From assembly GCF_013408655.1 (NCBI RefSeq), contig NZ_JACCBP010000001.1, positions 2,728,001 through 2,792,000 on the forward strand: DNA of 64,000 nt, read 5' to 3'. Below the pieces are notes generated by a model. It made no database searches. It saw only the letters and a list, made by a program, of their open reading frames with translations, and was not told the origin of the DNA. The stretch comes from Pigmentiphaga litoralis (GTDB lineage: Bacteria > Pseudomonadota > Gammaproteobacteria > Burkholderiales > Burkholderiaceae_B). This document shows, one piece after another, positions 1-8,800 of this stretch. Positions within the stretch are counted from its first letter, which is position 1. Each line of letters opens with the position of its first letter. The position numbers and the translations under genes were made by a program.

Positions 1-420
1 ACCGCACCGTTCTTGCTGGAAGGTTTCTTGAATACGCGGTCCTTGAACCGGCTCAAGATCACCTTGCTGCATGGCGGCTATCCGTTTTCCAGCGACTGCG
101 CCGCGCTCGTCCAGACCTACGGCAACGTCTACCTGGATTTTTCGTGGATGCCCTATCTGCACCACTTTTACCTGAGGCAGAAGCTGGCGGAATGGATGGA
201 GATCCTGCCGGCGAACAAGCTGCTGTTCGGCACCGATACCGCCGCGCCAGAATTTCATGTGGCCGCTGCGCACTACGCCCGCGACTCGCTCAACGTCGTG
301 CTCGATCAGGGGTATCAGCGCAAGGTGTGGAGCGCACAACAGACCGAATGGCTGGCGCAAAGGATTCTGTGGGAGAACACGGCGGAGCTGTATGGATTGG
401 ACATGCCCCGCCGCGCGTGA
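1..420 (+). CDS. Amidohydrolase-2 family protein, C-terminal part
   Basis: The frame is open at the left edge, so the gene begins outside the window and only the last 139 codons are visible. It resembles the C-terminal half of TIM-barrel amidohydrolase-2 enzymes: an HGGYPF strand end, a stretch describing a tyrosine-rich barrel wall, and the conserved FGTDTAAPE segment, whose Asp is normally a metal or catalytic ligand. These proteins hydrolyse or decarboxylate small ring or lactone substrates. The substrate cannot be told from this fragment. It faces the exported hydrolase gene that ends at 436, leaving 15 bp between the convergent genes. Confidence 0.8.
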   Translation, partial: TAPFLLEGFLNTRSLNRLKITLLHGGYPFSSDCAALVQTYGNVYLDFSWMPYLHHFYLRQKLAEWMEILPANKLLFGTDTAAPEFHVAAAHYARDSLNVVLDQGYQRKVWSAQQTEWLAQRILWENTAELYGLDMPRRA

Positions 421-435
421 TGCGGTGTCAGCCCA

Positions 436-1470
436 TCACGGCTTGTACAGACCGCGCTTGGCCAGCCAGTCGTTGATGACAGCCGACACTTCCAGATTGT
501 TCTTGTCCATCATGACCATATGCGAATTGCCCTTGATGCCGATCTTGGGCAAGTCCACTTCGTCCACCTGGCCGCCCGCTTGCCGGACCGCCTCGGCGAA
601 CCTGGCGCCGTTCGCGCGGATCTTGGGCCAGCGCAGGTCCTGCTCGATGTAGTCGCCATAGACCATCATCATCGGCACGTTCTTCATGGCCGCGACCTTG
701 TCCATGTCGCCCACTTCGGCGGGCTCGACGGCGACCACGGCGCGGATCTTTTCAGGGCGCAGTTGCGCAGCCTGCATGCCGAACTTGCCTGCCTGGCTGT
801 GCACCAGCAACACGCACGGGCACACCTTGTCGACGAGTTCCAGATAGGCCTTGAGCGTCGGCACATCGGTGGTCGTCCAGCGCGGCACGAACTGCCGGGC
901 GAACTGCTGGATCTGGTCTGCCGGGAACTGACTGCCGGGCAGCAACTTGCGCTTGGCGGGGTCATCGCTCCACGAATCCGGTCCGCCGATACGGAAGCGT
1001 TCATAGGCGTTCGCCGCGGTCACCAGCACCGGTTCGCCTTCCCACACGGGCTTGGCGGTCGCCGGCCAGCTCGAGCGGCCACGTTCCACCGCATCGGAGT
1101 TGTAGACCGGCCAGCCGCGGCGCAGGAAGTCGTTCAGCCAGCCCTGGCGGCCATCGGGCGTCGTCTCGTACGTGACGCCGGACAGCCCGCCGCCATGCCA
1201 CATCAACAGCGGCACGGCTCCCTTCGGCGCCTGCGGAATGAAGTACTGCACGTACATCTGCCCGACCATGTAGGTGCCGTTGGGATCGATCTTGAGCGGG
1301 ACGCCCCCTGCCGTGAATTTAACTTCCTTGATCGGCTCGCCCGATACGACGAACTGCTCGCCACCAATGTGGAACGAGCCCATGTCGCTCAAGCTGATGG
1401 GTTGTGCGGACGCCGCGCCGCTCAGTGCGGTGCCTGCGGCAATGGCGAATGCCATCCCTATGTGTTTCAT
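436..1470 (-). CDS. Exported alpha/beta-fold hydrolase (esterase-like)
   Basis: 344 aa. The start at 1470 is preceded by GGGAGA at good spacing and opens a clear Sec signal peptide (MKHIGMAFAIAAG...ASAQ, cleavage near residue 23). An upstream in-frame extension would bury the signal and is rejected. Alpha/beta hydrolase features are an oxyanion-type WHGGG loop near residue 90, a nucleophile elbow HSQAG with Ser near residue 225, and a C-terminal GNSHMV segment that can supply the catalytic His. It is probably a periplasmic esterase or lactonase. It is divergent from a Bug receptor gene (1639) with 168 bp between, which suggests joint control. The substrate is unknown. Confidence 0.82.
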   Translation of the reverse strand: MKHIGMAFAIAAGTALSGAASAQPISLSDMGSFHIGGEQFVVSGEPIKEVKFTAGGVPLKIDPNGTYMVGQMYVQYFIPQAPKGAVPLLMWHGGGLSGVTYETTPDGRQGWLNDFLRRGWPVYNSDAVERGRSSWPATAKPVWEGEPVLVTAANAYERFRIGGPDSWSDDPAKRKLLPGSQFPADQIQQFARQFVPRWTTTDVPTLKAYLELVDKVCPCVLLVHSQAGKFGMQAAQLRPEKIRAVVAVEPAEVGDMDKVAAMKNVPMMMVYGDYIEQDLRWPKIRANGARFAEAVRQAGGQVDEVDLPKIGIKGNSHMVMMDKNNLEVSAVINDWLAKRGLYKP

Positions 1471-1638
1471 TGATCGTCTCCCCGACTCTTGATGTGGGTT
1501 GTTGGTGGGAGTACGGATCTTACCTAACGTGATCGGCAAACCAGCTATGCCCACCTGGCCGTATCGCGTGCCCCTCTCCGCTCCTAGACTGTCCCGACAC
1601 GCACAGACGTGACAACAATAAGTACAGCGGGAGACGGC

Positions 1639-2637
1639 ATGAACACGAACGGACTTGGGAAGTTCACTGGGGCAGCCTGGGTGATCGGCGGCCTGATGGC
1701 TGTTTCGGGACCCGCCATGGCGCAGTCAGTCCCGGACGGCAAACCCTTCCCCTCGCAAGCCATCCGGATCATCGTTCCCTTCACGCCCGGTGCGATCAAC
1801 GACACGCTGGCACGGCGCATCGGGCAGAAACTGTCCGAGAACATCAAGCAGCCCGTCGTGGTGGAAAACCGACCAGGCGGTGGCGCAACTATCGGCACCG
1901 ATTACGTCGCCAAGGCGCCGGCCGATGGCTACACCTTGCTGCAGGTGTCATCCGCGCACGCCGTCAACCCGAGCCTGGTCAGGCTGCCCTACGACAGCAC
2001 CAAGAGCTTCGACTTCATCACCCTGGCGGCATCGGCGCCGTTGATCCTGCTGGCCAATGCGTCTGTACCCGCCAAGACACTGCCCGAGCTGGTGGCGCTG
2101 GCCAAGGCCAAACCGGGAACGCTGTCGTATTCGTCCACGGGCAACGGCGCCAGCGCGCACCTGATGGGCGAGTTGCTGAAAAGCATGGCGGGCATCGACG
2201 TGCTGCACGTGCCGTACAAGGGCGCGGCGCAGGCCATGACCGACATGGTCAGCGGGCAGGTGCAGTTCACCTTCACGTCGTACACCGCGGCAGTCTCGTA
2301 CATCAAATCCGGGCGCGCCCGTCCGCTGGCGGTGACGGGTACCCAGCGCATTGCGGCGCTGCCCGACGTCCCGACGGTTGCTGAAGCAGGCTATCCGGGC
2401 TACGACGCCACGGCGTGGTGGGGGTATGCCGCGCCTGCGGGCACGCCGCCCGCCACGCTGGACACCCTCAACAGGGAATTGGTGAAGGTGCTGCGTGACC
2501 CGGCGCTGAAGGCCGGCTTTGCGGAAGAAGGCGTGCAGATCGTGGACTCGACGCCGCAGGAGATGAGCGCCTATCTGCAAAAGGAAATGGCGCTGTGGGG
2601 CAAGGTCGTCAAGGACGGGAACATCAAGGCGGATTGA
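1639..2637 (+). CDS. Bug-family tripartite tricarboxylate transporter substrate-binding protein
   Basis: 332 aa. The ATG at 1639 follows GGGAGA; a GTG at 1609 is in frame but has no such site. Residues 1 to about 28 are a Sec signal ending PAMAQS. The mature part has the Bug hallmarks: IRIIVPFTPG at the start, NRPGGG, a P-A-DGYTLL segment, HVPYKGAAQA and LPDVPTVAEAG. Bug proteins bind carboxylated or small polar solutes in the periplasm and normally pass them to TctA/TctB membrane proteins, which are absent here. Divergence from the exported esterase gene suggests that the two act on the same compound; that is inference. Confidence 0.93.
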   Translation: MNTNGLGKFTGAAWVIGGLMAVSGPAMAQSVPDGKPFPSQAIRIIVPFTPGAINDTLARRIGQKLSENIKQPVVVENRPGGGATIGTDYVAKAPADGYTLLQVSSAHAVNPSLVRLPYDSTKSFDFITLAASAPLILLANASVPAKTLPELVALAKAKPGTLSYSSTGNGASAHLMGELLKSMAGIDVLHVPYKGAAQAMTDMVSGQVQFTFTSYTAAVSYIKSGRARPLAVTGTQRIAALPDVPTVAEAGYPGYDATAWWGYAAPAGTPPATLDTLNRELVKVLRDPALKAGFAEEGVQIVDSTPQEMSAYLQKEMALWGKVVKDGNIKAD

Positions 2638-2766
2638 CGGTTGATCAATGCGCTGGTGGCGACACCGGCCGCCCGGCAAGCTTGCCTTCGTGAGGCGGAT
2701 CACCGAGCGCACTGGCGATCGATCGGCGACGCAGTGCTGGCCGCGGCAGCCAGACGAGTTGTAAGG

Positions 2767-3810
2767 TCAGAGACTTGCAGCACGCGAGCGGCGAAGCTCG
2801 ATAACCTGCTCCGTCCCGACAACGCGAGACCGCAACTGGCCACAGCCGCCCTCCACATCCTGCCCCGCGCTATTCCGGACCTTGGTCAGCAAGCCCCTGC
2901 CGTGCAGATAACGCACGATCTCTTGAACGCGCTCGGCATCCGGCCGCTCGTAATCGTCGCCCTCAAGACTGTTGAATGGGATGACGTTCAGCACGCAATA
3001 CTTGCCTTTGAGCAGGCTCAATATTGCGTCGAGTTCATCATTGCCATCGTTGATCCCTTTGAGCAGCGTCCACTGATACTGGATCGGATAGCCCGTGTCA
3101 CGCGCGTATTGCTCGCCCAGCTCGATCAATTCTTCTGGAGAGATCCTGGGTGCGCGTGGCAACAGGTGTTCGCGCAGGTCGGCCTTGGTCGTATGCAGTG
3201 ACAGCGCAAGCGCCGGTTTGACGCGTTGGCGGGGCAGCGCGTCGAACACACGCCGATCGCCCACGGTGGAAAACACCAGATTCTTGTAGCCGATGTTGCC
3301 CTGGGTGCCGAGCAGGTCGATGGCTTCGAGCACGTTTTCAAGGTTGTGCGCCGGCTCGCCCATGCCCATGAAGACCACTTTCTTGACCACGCGTTGCCGC
3401 CGCGCCATCACGACCTGGGCCAGGATTTCCATGCTGCTGACCTGGCGGATCAGGCCGCTCTTGCCGGTCATGCAGAACCGGCAGCCGACCGCACAGCCCA
3501 CCTGAGTCGACACACAGAGCGCATCGCGCGGCAGCAGCACGCTTTCGACCATCTGGCCGTCGGCCAATGCGACCAGCAGGCGCTTGCCGTCATCGCCGGG
3601 GTGTTCGGAATGGATGCGGGCCAGGCCGTCGAGTTCCGCCGTCAAGGCCGGCAAGGCATTGCGGACCGCGAGCGGCAGGAAGTTTTCGAAGTCTTTACGC
3701 GACCCAGTGTCGAGTGTCTGTCCGCTCAGCCAGACGCGCAGGATCCGGCCGCGGTGAGCAGGCTGGGCGCCGAGGGTGGCGAGGCGTTGGTCGAGATCGG
3801 AGAATCGCAT
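2767..3810 (-). CDS. RlmN/Cfr-family radical SAM RNA methyltransferase
   Basis: 347 aa from the ATG at 3810; the longer frame runs back through a tRNA and is not coding. It has the radical SAM cluster motif CAVGCRFC near residue 125, preceded by LCVSTQVGC, whose first Cys corresponds to the covalent methyl-carrying or catalytic position. Near the C-terminus AGQDVEGGCGQLR carries the second essential Cys of RlmN. Both catalytic Cys are therefore present. GMGEPAHNLENV is the SAM-binding GGE-like segment. RlmN makes m2A at A2503 of 23S rRNA and A37 of some tRNAs. The protein is somewhat shorter than E. coli RlmN and may be a second, RlmN-like paralogue rather than the housekeeping copy. Confidence 0.88.
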   Translation of the reverse strand: MRFSDLDQRLATLGAQPAHRGRILRVWLSGQTLDTGSRKDFENFLPLAVRNALPALTAELDGLARIHSEHPGDDGKRLLVALADGQMVESVLLPRDALCVSTQVGCAVGCRFCMTGKSGLIRQVSSMEILAQVVMARRQRVVKKVVFMGMGEPAHNLENVLEAIDLLGTQGNIGYKNLVFSTVGDRRVFDALPRQRVKPALALSLHTTKADLREHLLPRAPRISPEELIELGEQYARDTGYPIQYQWTLLKGINDGNDELDAILSLLKGKYCVLNVIPFNSLEGDDYERPDAERVQEIVRYLHGRGLLTKVRNSAGQDVEGGCGQLRSRVVGTEQVIELRRSRAASL

Positions 3811-3822
3811 GGAAGGGAAAAC

Positions 3823-3896
3823 TGGAGCGGGTGAAGGGAATCGAACCCTCGTATGCAGCTTGGGAAGCTGCCGTTCTACCATTGAACTACACCCGC
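3823..3896 (-). tRNA. tRNA-Gly, anticodon CCC
   Basis: Folded by eye into a full cloverleaf of 74 nt with CCA encoded. The acceptor GCGGGTG pairs with CACCCGC, the D stem is GTTC/GAAC, the anticodon stem GCAGC/GCTGC holds the loop TTCCCAA (anticodon CCC, reading GGG), the T arm is GAGGG with TTCGATT and CCCTT, the discriminator is T. It ends 12 bp upstream of the radical SAM gene on the same strand. Confidence 0.95.
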
Positions 3897-4083
3897 ATGA
3901 CGCGCCATCCGTATTGCACTGCAGGGATGGGCAGTAGATTGGCGTGCGCGCTGGGGCGACGCCGTACGGCATTCTAAGCGCGAATCGGCAGCGCGGCAAA
4001 TCGCCGCAAGCCGCGATCCAAAAGCCATATCGGCTGGTCGACACAAACGTGCATGTCGGCCGCCCTGCCTGCTTATCGGCCGT

Positions 4084-4926
4084 TCACACCTGCGGCCGAT
4101 ACAACGACACCGCATTGTCCCAAAGCGCTTTCCTGGCCAGCTCCGGCCCCAGCACCTTGCGCACCAGTTCGATATCGGCAACTTCGAACGGGCGTTTGGC
4201 GCGCGTGGATGGCAGGTCGGTCCCGAACATGAGCGCGTTGGGATTGCGTGCGGCAATGCGTTCGAGTGCACGGGGAACGTCCATGGTGACACGGCCGAAG
4301 CCGGTCGCCTTGATCCGTGCGCCGGCATCGACCAAATCCAGCACGACGGGCAGGCCTTCTTCGGTCATGCCCAAGTGATCAATGACGATCTGGGGCAGCT
4401 TGGACAATTTGGCGACGTGGGGACGCAAGGCGGCTGCGTCGGCGTAGATTTCGGCATGCCACCGGCCCGCCGCGTGCGCGCGGGTAGCCAGTTCGACGAT
4501 GTCATCGACCGTATCCACGCGGCCGCGGAAAATGTTGAAGCGCAGGGCCCGCACGCCGATGGCGGACAGGCTGGCGATTTCTGCATCAGGGACGTTGGGG
4601 GCGACTTGCGTGACGCCGACCCATCGGGGGCCGAGCTGCGCGAGCACGGCACGCAGGTAGGTCTGGTCATTGCCATGGAAGGATCCCGACACGATCGCAC
4701 CGGCGGTCACGCCGAGGGGCTGCGTCTGGCGTTGATATTCCGCCAAGGGAAAGGATGGCGGGGTGTAGCCCTGGTTAGGGATGATCGGATAGCGCGTGTC
4801 GATGATGTGGCAGTGCGAATCGAAGATGTCAGTGTGCTGAGGACGCGTTGCGCAGCCTGTCAGGGACAGGGTGGCCAGCGCGCCTGCGCCAAGCAGCAAC
4901 TGACGTCGTTGCGTGTTGATGGTCAT
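4084..4926 (-). CDS. Tat/lipoprotein amidohydrolase-2 family enzyme
   Basis: 280 aa; the ATG at 4926 follows GGAGA. The N-terminus reads QRRQLLLGAG then LSLTGCATRP, that is a twin-arginine motif followed by a lipobox with Cys near residue 25, so it is probably a folded, membrane-anchored periplasmic protein. The barrel begins DIFDSHCHIID (metal His-x-His) and continues with GVRALRFNIFRG, IVIDHLGM and a late MFGTDLPSTR, matching amidohydrolase-2 lactonases and decarboxylases. It stands alone between the tRNA and the hydrolase-Bug pair, 66 bp upstream of the gene ending at 4993 on the same strand. The substrate is unknown. Confidence 0.85.
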   Translation of the reverse strand: MTINTQRRQLLLGAGALATLSLTGCATRPQHTDIFDSHCHIIDTRYPIIPNQGYTPPSFPLAEYQRQTQPLGVTAGAIVSGSFHGNDQTYLRAVLAQLGPRWVGVTQVAPNVPDAEIASLSAIGVRALRFNIFRGRVDTVDDIVELATRAHAAGRWHAEIYADAAALRPHVAKLSKLPQIVIDHLGMTEEGLPVVLDLVDAGARIKATGFGRVTMDVPRALERIAARNPNALMFGTDLPSTRAKRPFEVADIELVRKVLGPELARKALWDNAVSLYRPQV

Positions 4927-4992
4927 GGGGTGTCTCCGGTTTCTTATAAAAGTTGTGATTTGCAACGAGCCTGACGGCAGCAGGCATCGACG

Positions 4993-5931
4993 TCAGCGCG
5001 CACGGCGCATGACCTCTGCGATGCACGCCGCCACCTGCTGCGGCGCTTCGAGCGGTGTGTAGTGGCGGGTGTCGGCGATGACGGTCAGCGTCGCAGCGGG
5101 CAGCCGCGCTGCAACGTCTTCCGCCATGGTGACCGGCGTCGCATAGTCATGTTCTCCGACCACGACGGCAGCAGGTCCGTCATACCGTTCCAACCCCGCC
5201 CGCTCATCGGCCACGCCCAGCATGCGGCAGGTGCTTGCGTAGGCAGCCACGCGGTTCGCCGTGAAGACATCGACAGCCTGCTCCACCAGGTCGTTGTTGG
5301 CCGCAAGGAATTCGGGGCTGAACCAGCGGGCACGCTGGAACTCGACAAGCGATCCCATGCCGTCCTTGAGCGCAGCCTGCGCGCGGCCCTCCCAATTCTT
5401 GGGTGCGTCCGCGCCATACCAGGCGGTGGCGTCGATGACGGTCAGGCTGGCGAGACGTTCCGGATAGGTGCCGGCAAACGCCAATGCCACGGTGCCGCCC
5501 ATGGAGCAGCCGACCAGGTGCAGACGTTCGGCACCGAGCGCGGTCGCGACGTCGGCAATATCCTGGGCAAAGCGGTCAGTGGTGTACGTGCCCGCCGGCG
5601 CGTCGGACACGCCATGCCCACGGCAGTCCATGGCGATCATCACGCCGCCAGGCGCAGATGAGGAAGACGCGCGGGTCAATGCGTCAGACCCCGACGCGGC
5701 CGATGCCGATGCCGACGCAGGCGATGCCAACGCCTCCGCCAGCGCATCCGCGACGCCCGCCCACATGTCGCCATTCATGGCCAAGGCATGAACGAACACC
5801 ACGGGCAGCGCAGTGGGATCGGTAGCTTCGCGCAGCACGCGCAGCGTCAGGCGTTGCGCGTCGGTGGTCGTGACGGTCAGGGTTTGAACCGGCGCCACCG
5901 GTCCATATCGACGAGAGATCGAGACGCTCAT
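4993..5931 (-). CDS. Alpha/beta hydrolase, enol-lactonase-like, with low-complexity insert
   Basis: 312 aa. The start at 5931 overlaps the stop of the upstream Bug gene as ATGA, so translation is coupled. Features are VVFVHALAMNGDMW, MDCRGHGVSD, the nucleophile elbow VGCSMGG, the acid in GEHDYATP and the His in DTRHYTPLEAP. It resembles 3-oxoadipate enol-lactonase and related C-C or ester hydrolases. There is no signal peptide, so it is cytoplasmic. Residues about 66-95 form an Ala/Ser-rich tract of repeated Ala-Ser pairs inserted in the surface loop before the CRGHG strand; this is not typical of the family. The gene and its Bug partner form a two-gene operon. Confidence 0.85.
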   Translation of the reverse strand: MSVSISRRYGPVAPVQTLTVTTTDAQRLTLRVLREATDPTALPVVFVHALAMNGDMWAGVADALAEALASPASASASAASGSDALTRASSSSAPGGVMIAMDCRGHGVSDAPAGTYTTDRFAQDIADVATALGAERLHLVGCSMGGTVALAFAGTYPERLASLTVIDATAWYGADAPKNWEGRAQAALKDGMGSLVEFQRARWFSPEFLAANNDLVEQAVDVFTANRVAAYASTCRMLGVADERAGLERYDGPAAVVVGEHDYATPVTMAEDVAARLPAATLTVIADTRHYTPLEAPQQVAACIAEVMRRAR

Positions 5932-6881
5932 TCCGCACGCGCTCCGGACTTGGCGACCTGGGCACGCCAGAACGCCAGGTCCTTGATCATCTTGGCATCC
6001 AGTTCGGTGGGGGTACTGATGGTGGGCACGAAGCCGCCATCCATCAGCTTTTTCTGCAGGGCCGGATCGGCCATGACCTTGCGCAGATCCGCAGCCACCT
6101 TGTTGCGGATTGCTTCTGGCGTCGCCTTGGGCGCCATCATGCCGAACCAGGTATCGACCTCGTAGCCGGGCAGTGTTTCCGCCACGGCAGGCACATTCGG
6201 CAGGTTCTTGAGGCGAGTCCGCGATGAGACTGCGACCGCTTGCAGACGGCCGCTGCGGATGAAGGCAATGCACGCAGGCAAGCCTGTCGAGACGAGCTGG
6301 ATCTGCCCGCCTAGCAGATCCGTCAGCGCCTGATTGCCGCCTTTGTACGGAATGTGCGTCAGTTGTTTGGCGCCCTCGCGCTTCATCAGTTCCGCGGCCA
6401 GATGGCCGGGCGAGCCGTTGCCCGCCGTGCCATAGTTCAAAGGCTGGGTCGCGGCCAGAACGTCTTTCATGGTGGACGGTCCGGTACCGGGGCGGCTCAC
6501 CAGCACCTGCGGTGCCGTGGCCACCAGGGCGATGCCCGACAGATCGCGTATCGCATCGAAAGGCGGCTTGTCGTACAGCAAGGGATTGGCCAGCACGCCA
6601 TCGCCCCAGAACAGCAGGGTGTAGCCATCGGGCGCGGCGCCGATCACGGCTTGCGCGCCAATGTTGCCGCCGGCGCCGCCGCGGTTGTCGATGATGACCG
6701 CCTGCCCCCACACCGCTGCCAGCTTGGTTGACAGGTCCCGTGCGATCAGGTCGAAGCTGCCGCCCGGGGCGAAGGGAACGACGATACGTACCGGTTTATC
6801 GGGGTAGCCACCCTGCGCCAGTGTCTGTCCGTGCCATCCCGTGACGGCAGCGACCAAAGCGGCCGCGATCTTCCATTGCAT
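5928..6881 (-). CDS. Bug-family substrate-binding protein
   Basis: 317 aa with a Sec signal (residues 1 to about 22, ending TLAQGG). The start at 6881 is preceded by GGAGA. Bug hallmarks are VRIVVPFAPGGSFD, DNRGGAGG, a PDGYTLLF segment, HIPYKGGNQALTD and LPNVPAVAE. It should bind an anionic solute in the periplasm. It is the first gene of the operon with the alpha/beta hydrolase and is divergent from the GntR regulator at 7007, with a perfect 16-bp palindrome between them, so the regulator very likely controls this operon. Confidence 0.93.
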   Translation of the reverse strand: MQWKIAAALVAAVTGWHGQTLAQGGYPDKPVRIVVPFAPGGSFDLIARDLSTKLAAVWGQAVIIDNRGGAGGNIGAQAVIGAAPDGYTLLFWGDGVLANPLLYDKPPFDAIRDLSGIALVATAPQVLVSRPGTGPSTMKDVLAATQPLNYGTAGNGSPGHLAAELMKREGAKQLTHIPYKGGNQALTDLLGGQIQLVSTGLPACIAFIRSGRLQAVAVSSRTRLKNLPNVPAVAETLPGYEVDTWFGMMAPKATPEAIRNKVAADLRKVMADPALQKKLMDGGFVPTISTPTELDAKMIKDLAFWRAQVAKSGARAE

Positions 6882-6906
6882 TCGAATCTCCGTTGTTGTG
6901 ACCTTA

Positions 6907-6922
6907 ACTCCTGTACAGGAGT
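6907..6922. promoter_or_regulatory. Perfect 16-bp palindrome, candidate GntR operator
   Basis: ACTCCTGTACAGGAGT reads the same on both strands with no mismatch. It lies in the 125-bp divergent space between the Bug operon (start 6881) and the GntR gene (start 7007), 26 bp upstream of the Bug start. Position and symmetry fit a dimeric HutC-type regulator controlling both promoters. Confidence 0.65.
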
Positions 6923-7006
6923 GTATGTGTAAAGAACATCGGGCGGTGCCTATGGTTTTCCCGGTACACTGGCATCGCCGATTACGCCCTGACCATCCCG
7001 CCTGCC

Positions 7007-7741
7007 ATGTCCCAATCCCCCGTCATCGATCAACGCCTGCCCCGCCACGTCCAGGTGCGCGATGAATTGATGCGCCGTATTGCCGATCGGGTGTGGAAAG
7101 CGGGTGAAGCCTTGCCAAGTGAAGAGCGGCTTGCCGCGGAGTTTTCGATTTCGGTTGGCACCATGCGCAAGGCAATCCAGGCGCTGGAACAGGAAAAGGT
7201 CGTGGAACGCATCCACGGCAAAGGCACGTTCGTCACGCGCGCGTTCGAGCGCTCGTCCATGCTGCGCTTTGTGCGGTTCCGCGGCACCGAACAACAGGAA
7301 CTGCCGTCGGCCCACATCCTGACGCTGGAAACCAAAGCGGCCGATGATGTGATGCGGGGCAAGCTGCAACTGCGATCCGCAACAGAAAAAGTGCTGTATC
7401 TGCACCGTTCGCGCGCCTACGGCGACGAGGTCGTGCTGGTCGAACATATCTGGCTGCCCGCCAAACGTTTCGCGAAGCTGGAAAGCTATCTGAAGCGCGA
7501 ATCGCCGCCGCTGCTGTATCCCGTGTATGACGAGCTGTGCGACGTGGTGGTGTCGCGCGCGGTCGACGAGCTGTCGATGGGCATGCTGGACGCGCCTGAC
7601 GCGGCGATCTTTGGCGTCGATCCGGCAACGCCGTGCATGCGCATCGAGCGCACCATGAGAGACCATGTGGGCCAGGTCGTCGAATGGCGCGTGTCCTTCG
7701 TTCCGGCCAACCGGTTCTATTACAGCGTCGAGATCCGCTGA
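7007..7741 (+). CDS. GntR-family regulator, HutC subfamily (UTRA domain)
   Basis: 244 aa. Residues about 12-80 are a GntR winged helix-turn-helix (LPSEERLAAEFSISVGTMRKAI and RIHGKGTFV). The rest, to residue 240, is a UTRA ligand-binding domain ending with the usual RVSFVPANRFYYSVE strand. HutC-type proteins are usually repressors released by a pathway metabolite. The gene is divergent from the Bug/hydrolase operon and is followed on the same strand by the FAH-fold enzyme, so it may control both sides. The effector is unknown. Confidence 0.92.
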   Translation: MSQSPVIDQRLPRHVQVRDELMRRIADRVWKAGEALPSEERLAAEFSISVGTMRKAIQALEQEKVVERIHGKGTFVTRAFERSSMLRFVRFRGTEQQELPSAHILTLETKAADDVMRGKLQLRSATEKVLYLHRSRAYGDEVVLVEHIWLPAKRFAKLESYLKRESPPLLYPVYDELCDVVVSRAVDELSMGMLDAPDAAIFGVDPATPCMRIERTMRDHVGQVVEWRVSFVPANRFYYSVEIR

Positions 7742-7888
7742 ACCGGGCGTGGCCCGCCATTCATGACCCACCCTGCTGGACTCATGACCAACTATCGTTG
7801 GAAGCCCCCTTCGCATCGCGCTACCGTCATGGCTCACGGCGCATAGACGCCGGGTGCCGGCTCCGCGCCGGCCACAACGGAGACATCC

Positions 7889-8734
7889 ATGAAGCTGGCG
7901 TCGGTGCAGATACAGGGCCGCACGTGTTTTGGCGCAATCGTCGAAGGCGGATTCATTGATCTGTCGGCGCGGTTTGCGGGCCGTTGCCACAGCCTGGCCG
8001 ACCTGCTGCGCCAGGACCTGGTTCATGAAGCGCGCCGCTTGTGCGCCGCCGTGCAACCGGACCATCCGCTTACCCACGTCGAGTACCTGCCGCTAATCCC
8101 CGACAGCGGCGCCCGTGTGTTCGCGCTGGGCGTGGCCTACAAGGACCACCTTGAAGAGACCGGCCGCGCCAGCCAGGAATCGCCATCGCTATTCACCAAG
8201 CACCGGCAGTCCTTGGTCGGTCACGAGCAGCCGATCCTGAAGCCGCGTGTGTCGGACCGGTTCGATTTCGAAGGCGAGATCGTGCTGGTGATCGGCAAGG
8301 CGGGGCGGCACATTCCGGAGGCGGAGGCCATGTCGCACGTGGCGGGTTATTCGATCCTGATGGACGGGTCGGTGCGTGACTATCAGAAGCACAGTGTGAC
8401 GGCGGGCAAGAATTTTGATCGCAGCAGTGCGTTCGGCCCCTGGATGGTGACGGCGGACGCGATCCTGGATCCGGGCGCGATGCGGCTGACGACCACCCTG
8501 AACGGATCGTTGATGCAGTCAACCACCTTCGAGCGGCTGATGTGGACGCCCGCGGCCATCGTGCATTACGTGTCGACGTTTACCGAGCTTCAGCCGGGGG
8601 ATGCGATTTCGACGGGAACGCCGGCGGGCGTGGGCCATCGGCGCACGCCGCCCGTGTTCATGAAGGCTGGTGACCGGCTCGAAGTCGCGGTCAGCGGCAT
8701 CGGCGTCCTGGCCAACACCGTGCAGGACGAATAA
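7889..8734 (+). CDS. Fumarylacetoacetate hydrolase (FAH) family enzyme
   Basis: 281 aa; ATG at 7889 after GGAG. The C-terminal two thirds carry the FAH fold: GVAYKDHLEETGR, the metal-binding FDFEGEIVLVIG (Glu pair), a DGSVRDYQ acid, GKNFDRSSAFGPW, and the terminal STGTPAGVG loop. Family members hydrolyse C-C bonds of beta-diketo acids or decarboxylate and hydrate them late in aromatic breakdown. It is cytoplasmic. It leads a plus-strand run with a Bug receptor, a cupin and an exported amidohydrolase, and is most likely the intracellular step of that pathway. Length is usual for the short FAH class. Confidence 0.9.
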   Translation: MKLASVQIQGRTCFGAIVEGGFIDLSARFAGRCHSLADLLRQDLVHEARRLCAAVQPDHPLTHVEYLPLIPDSGARVFALGVAYKDHLEETGRASQESPSLFTKHRQSLVGHEQPILKPRVSDRFDFEGEIVLVIGKAGRHIPEAEAMSHVAGYSILMDGSVRDYQKHSVTAGKNFDRSSAFGPWMVTADAILDPGAMRLTTTLNGSLMQSTTFERLMWTPAAIVHYVSTFTELQPGDAISTGTPAGVGHRRTPPVFMKAGDRLEVAVSGIGVLANTVQDE

Positions 8735-8800
8735 GCGCAGTGCACTGAAGGTTGCGAACGTCAAACAGCCTGCCGATCGAGCGGGCTGCAAGGAGACAGC

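Noticed and set aside
3811..4044. N-terminal extension of the radical SAM gene
   Set aside because: It would be translated through the tRNA; the ATG at 3810 begins the conserved part.
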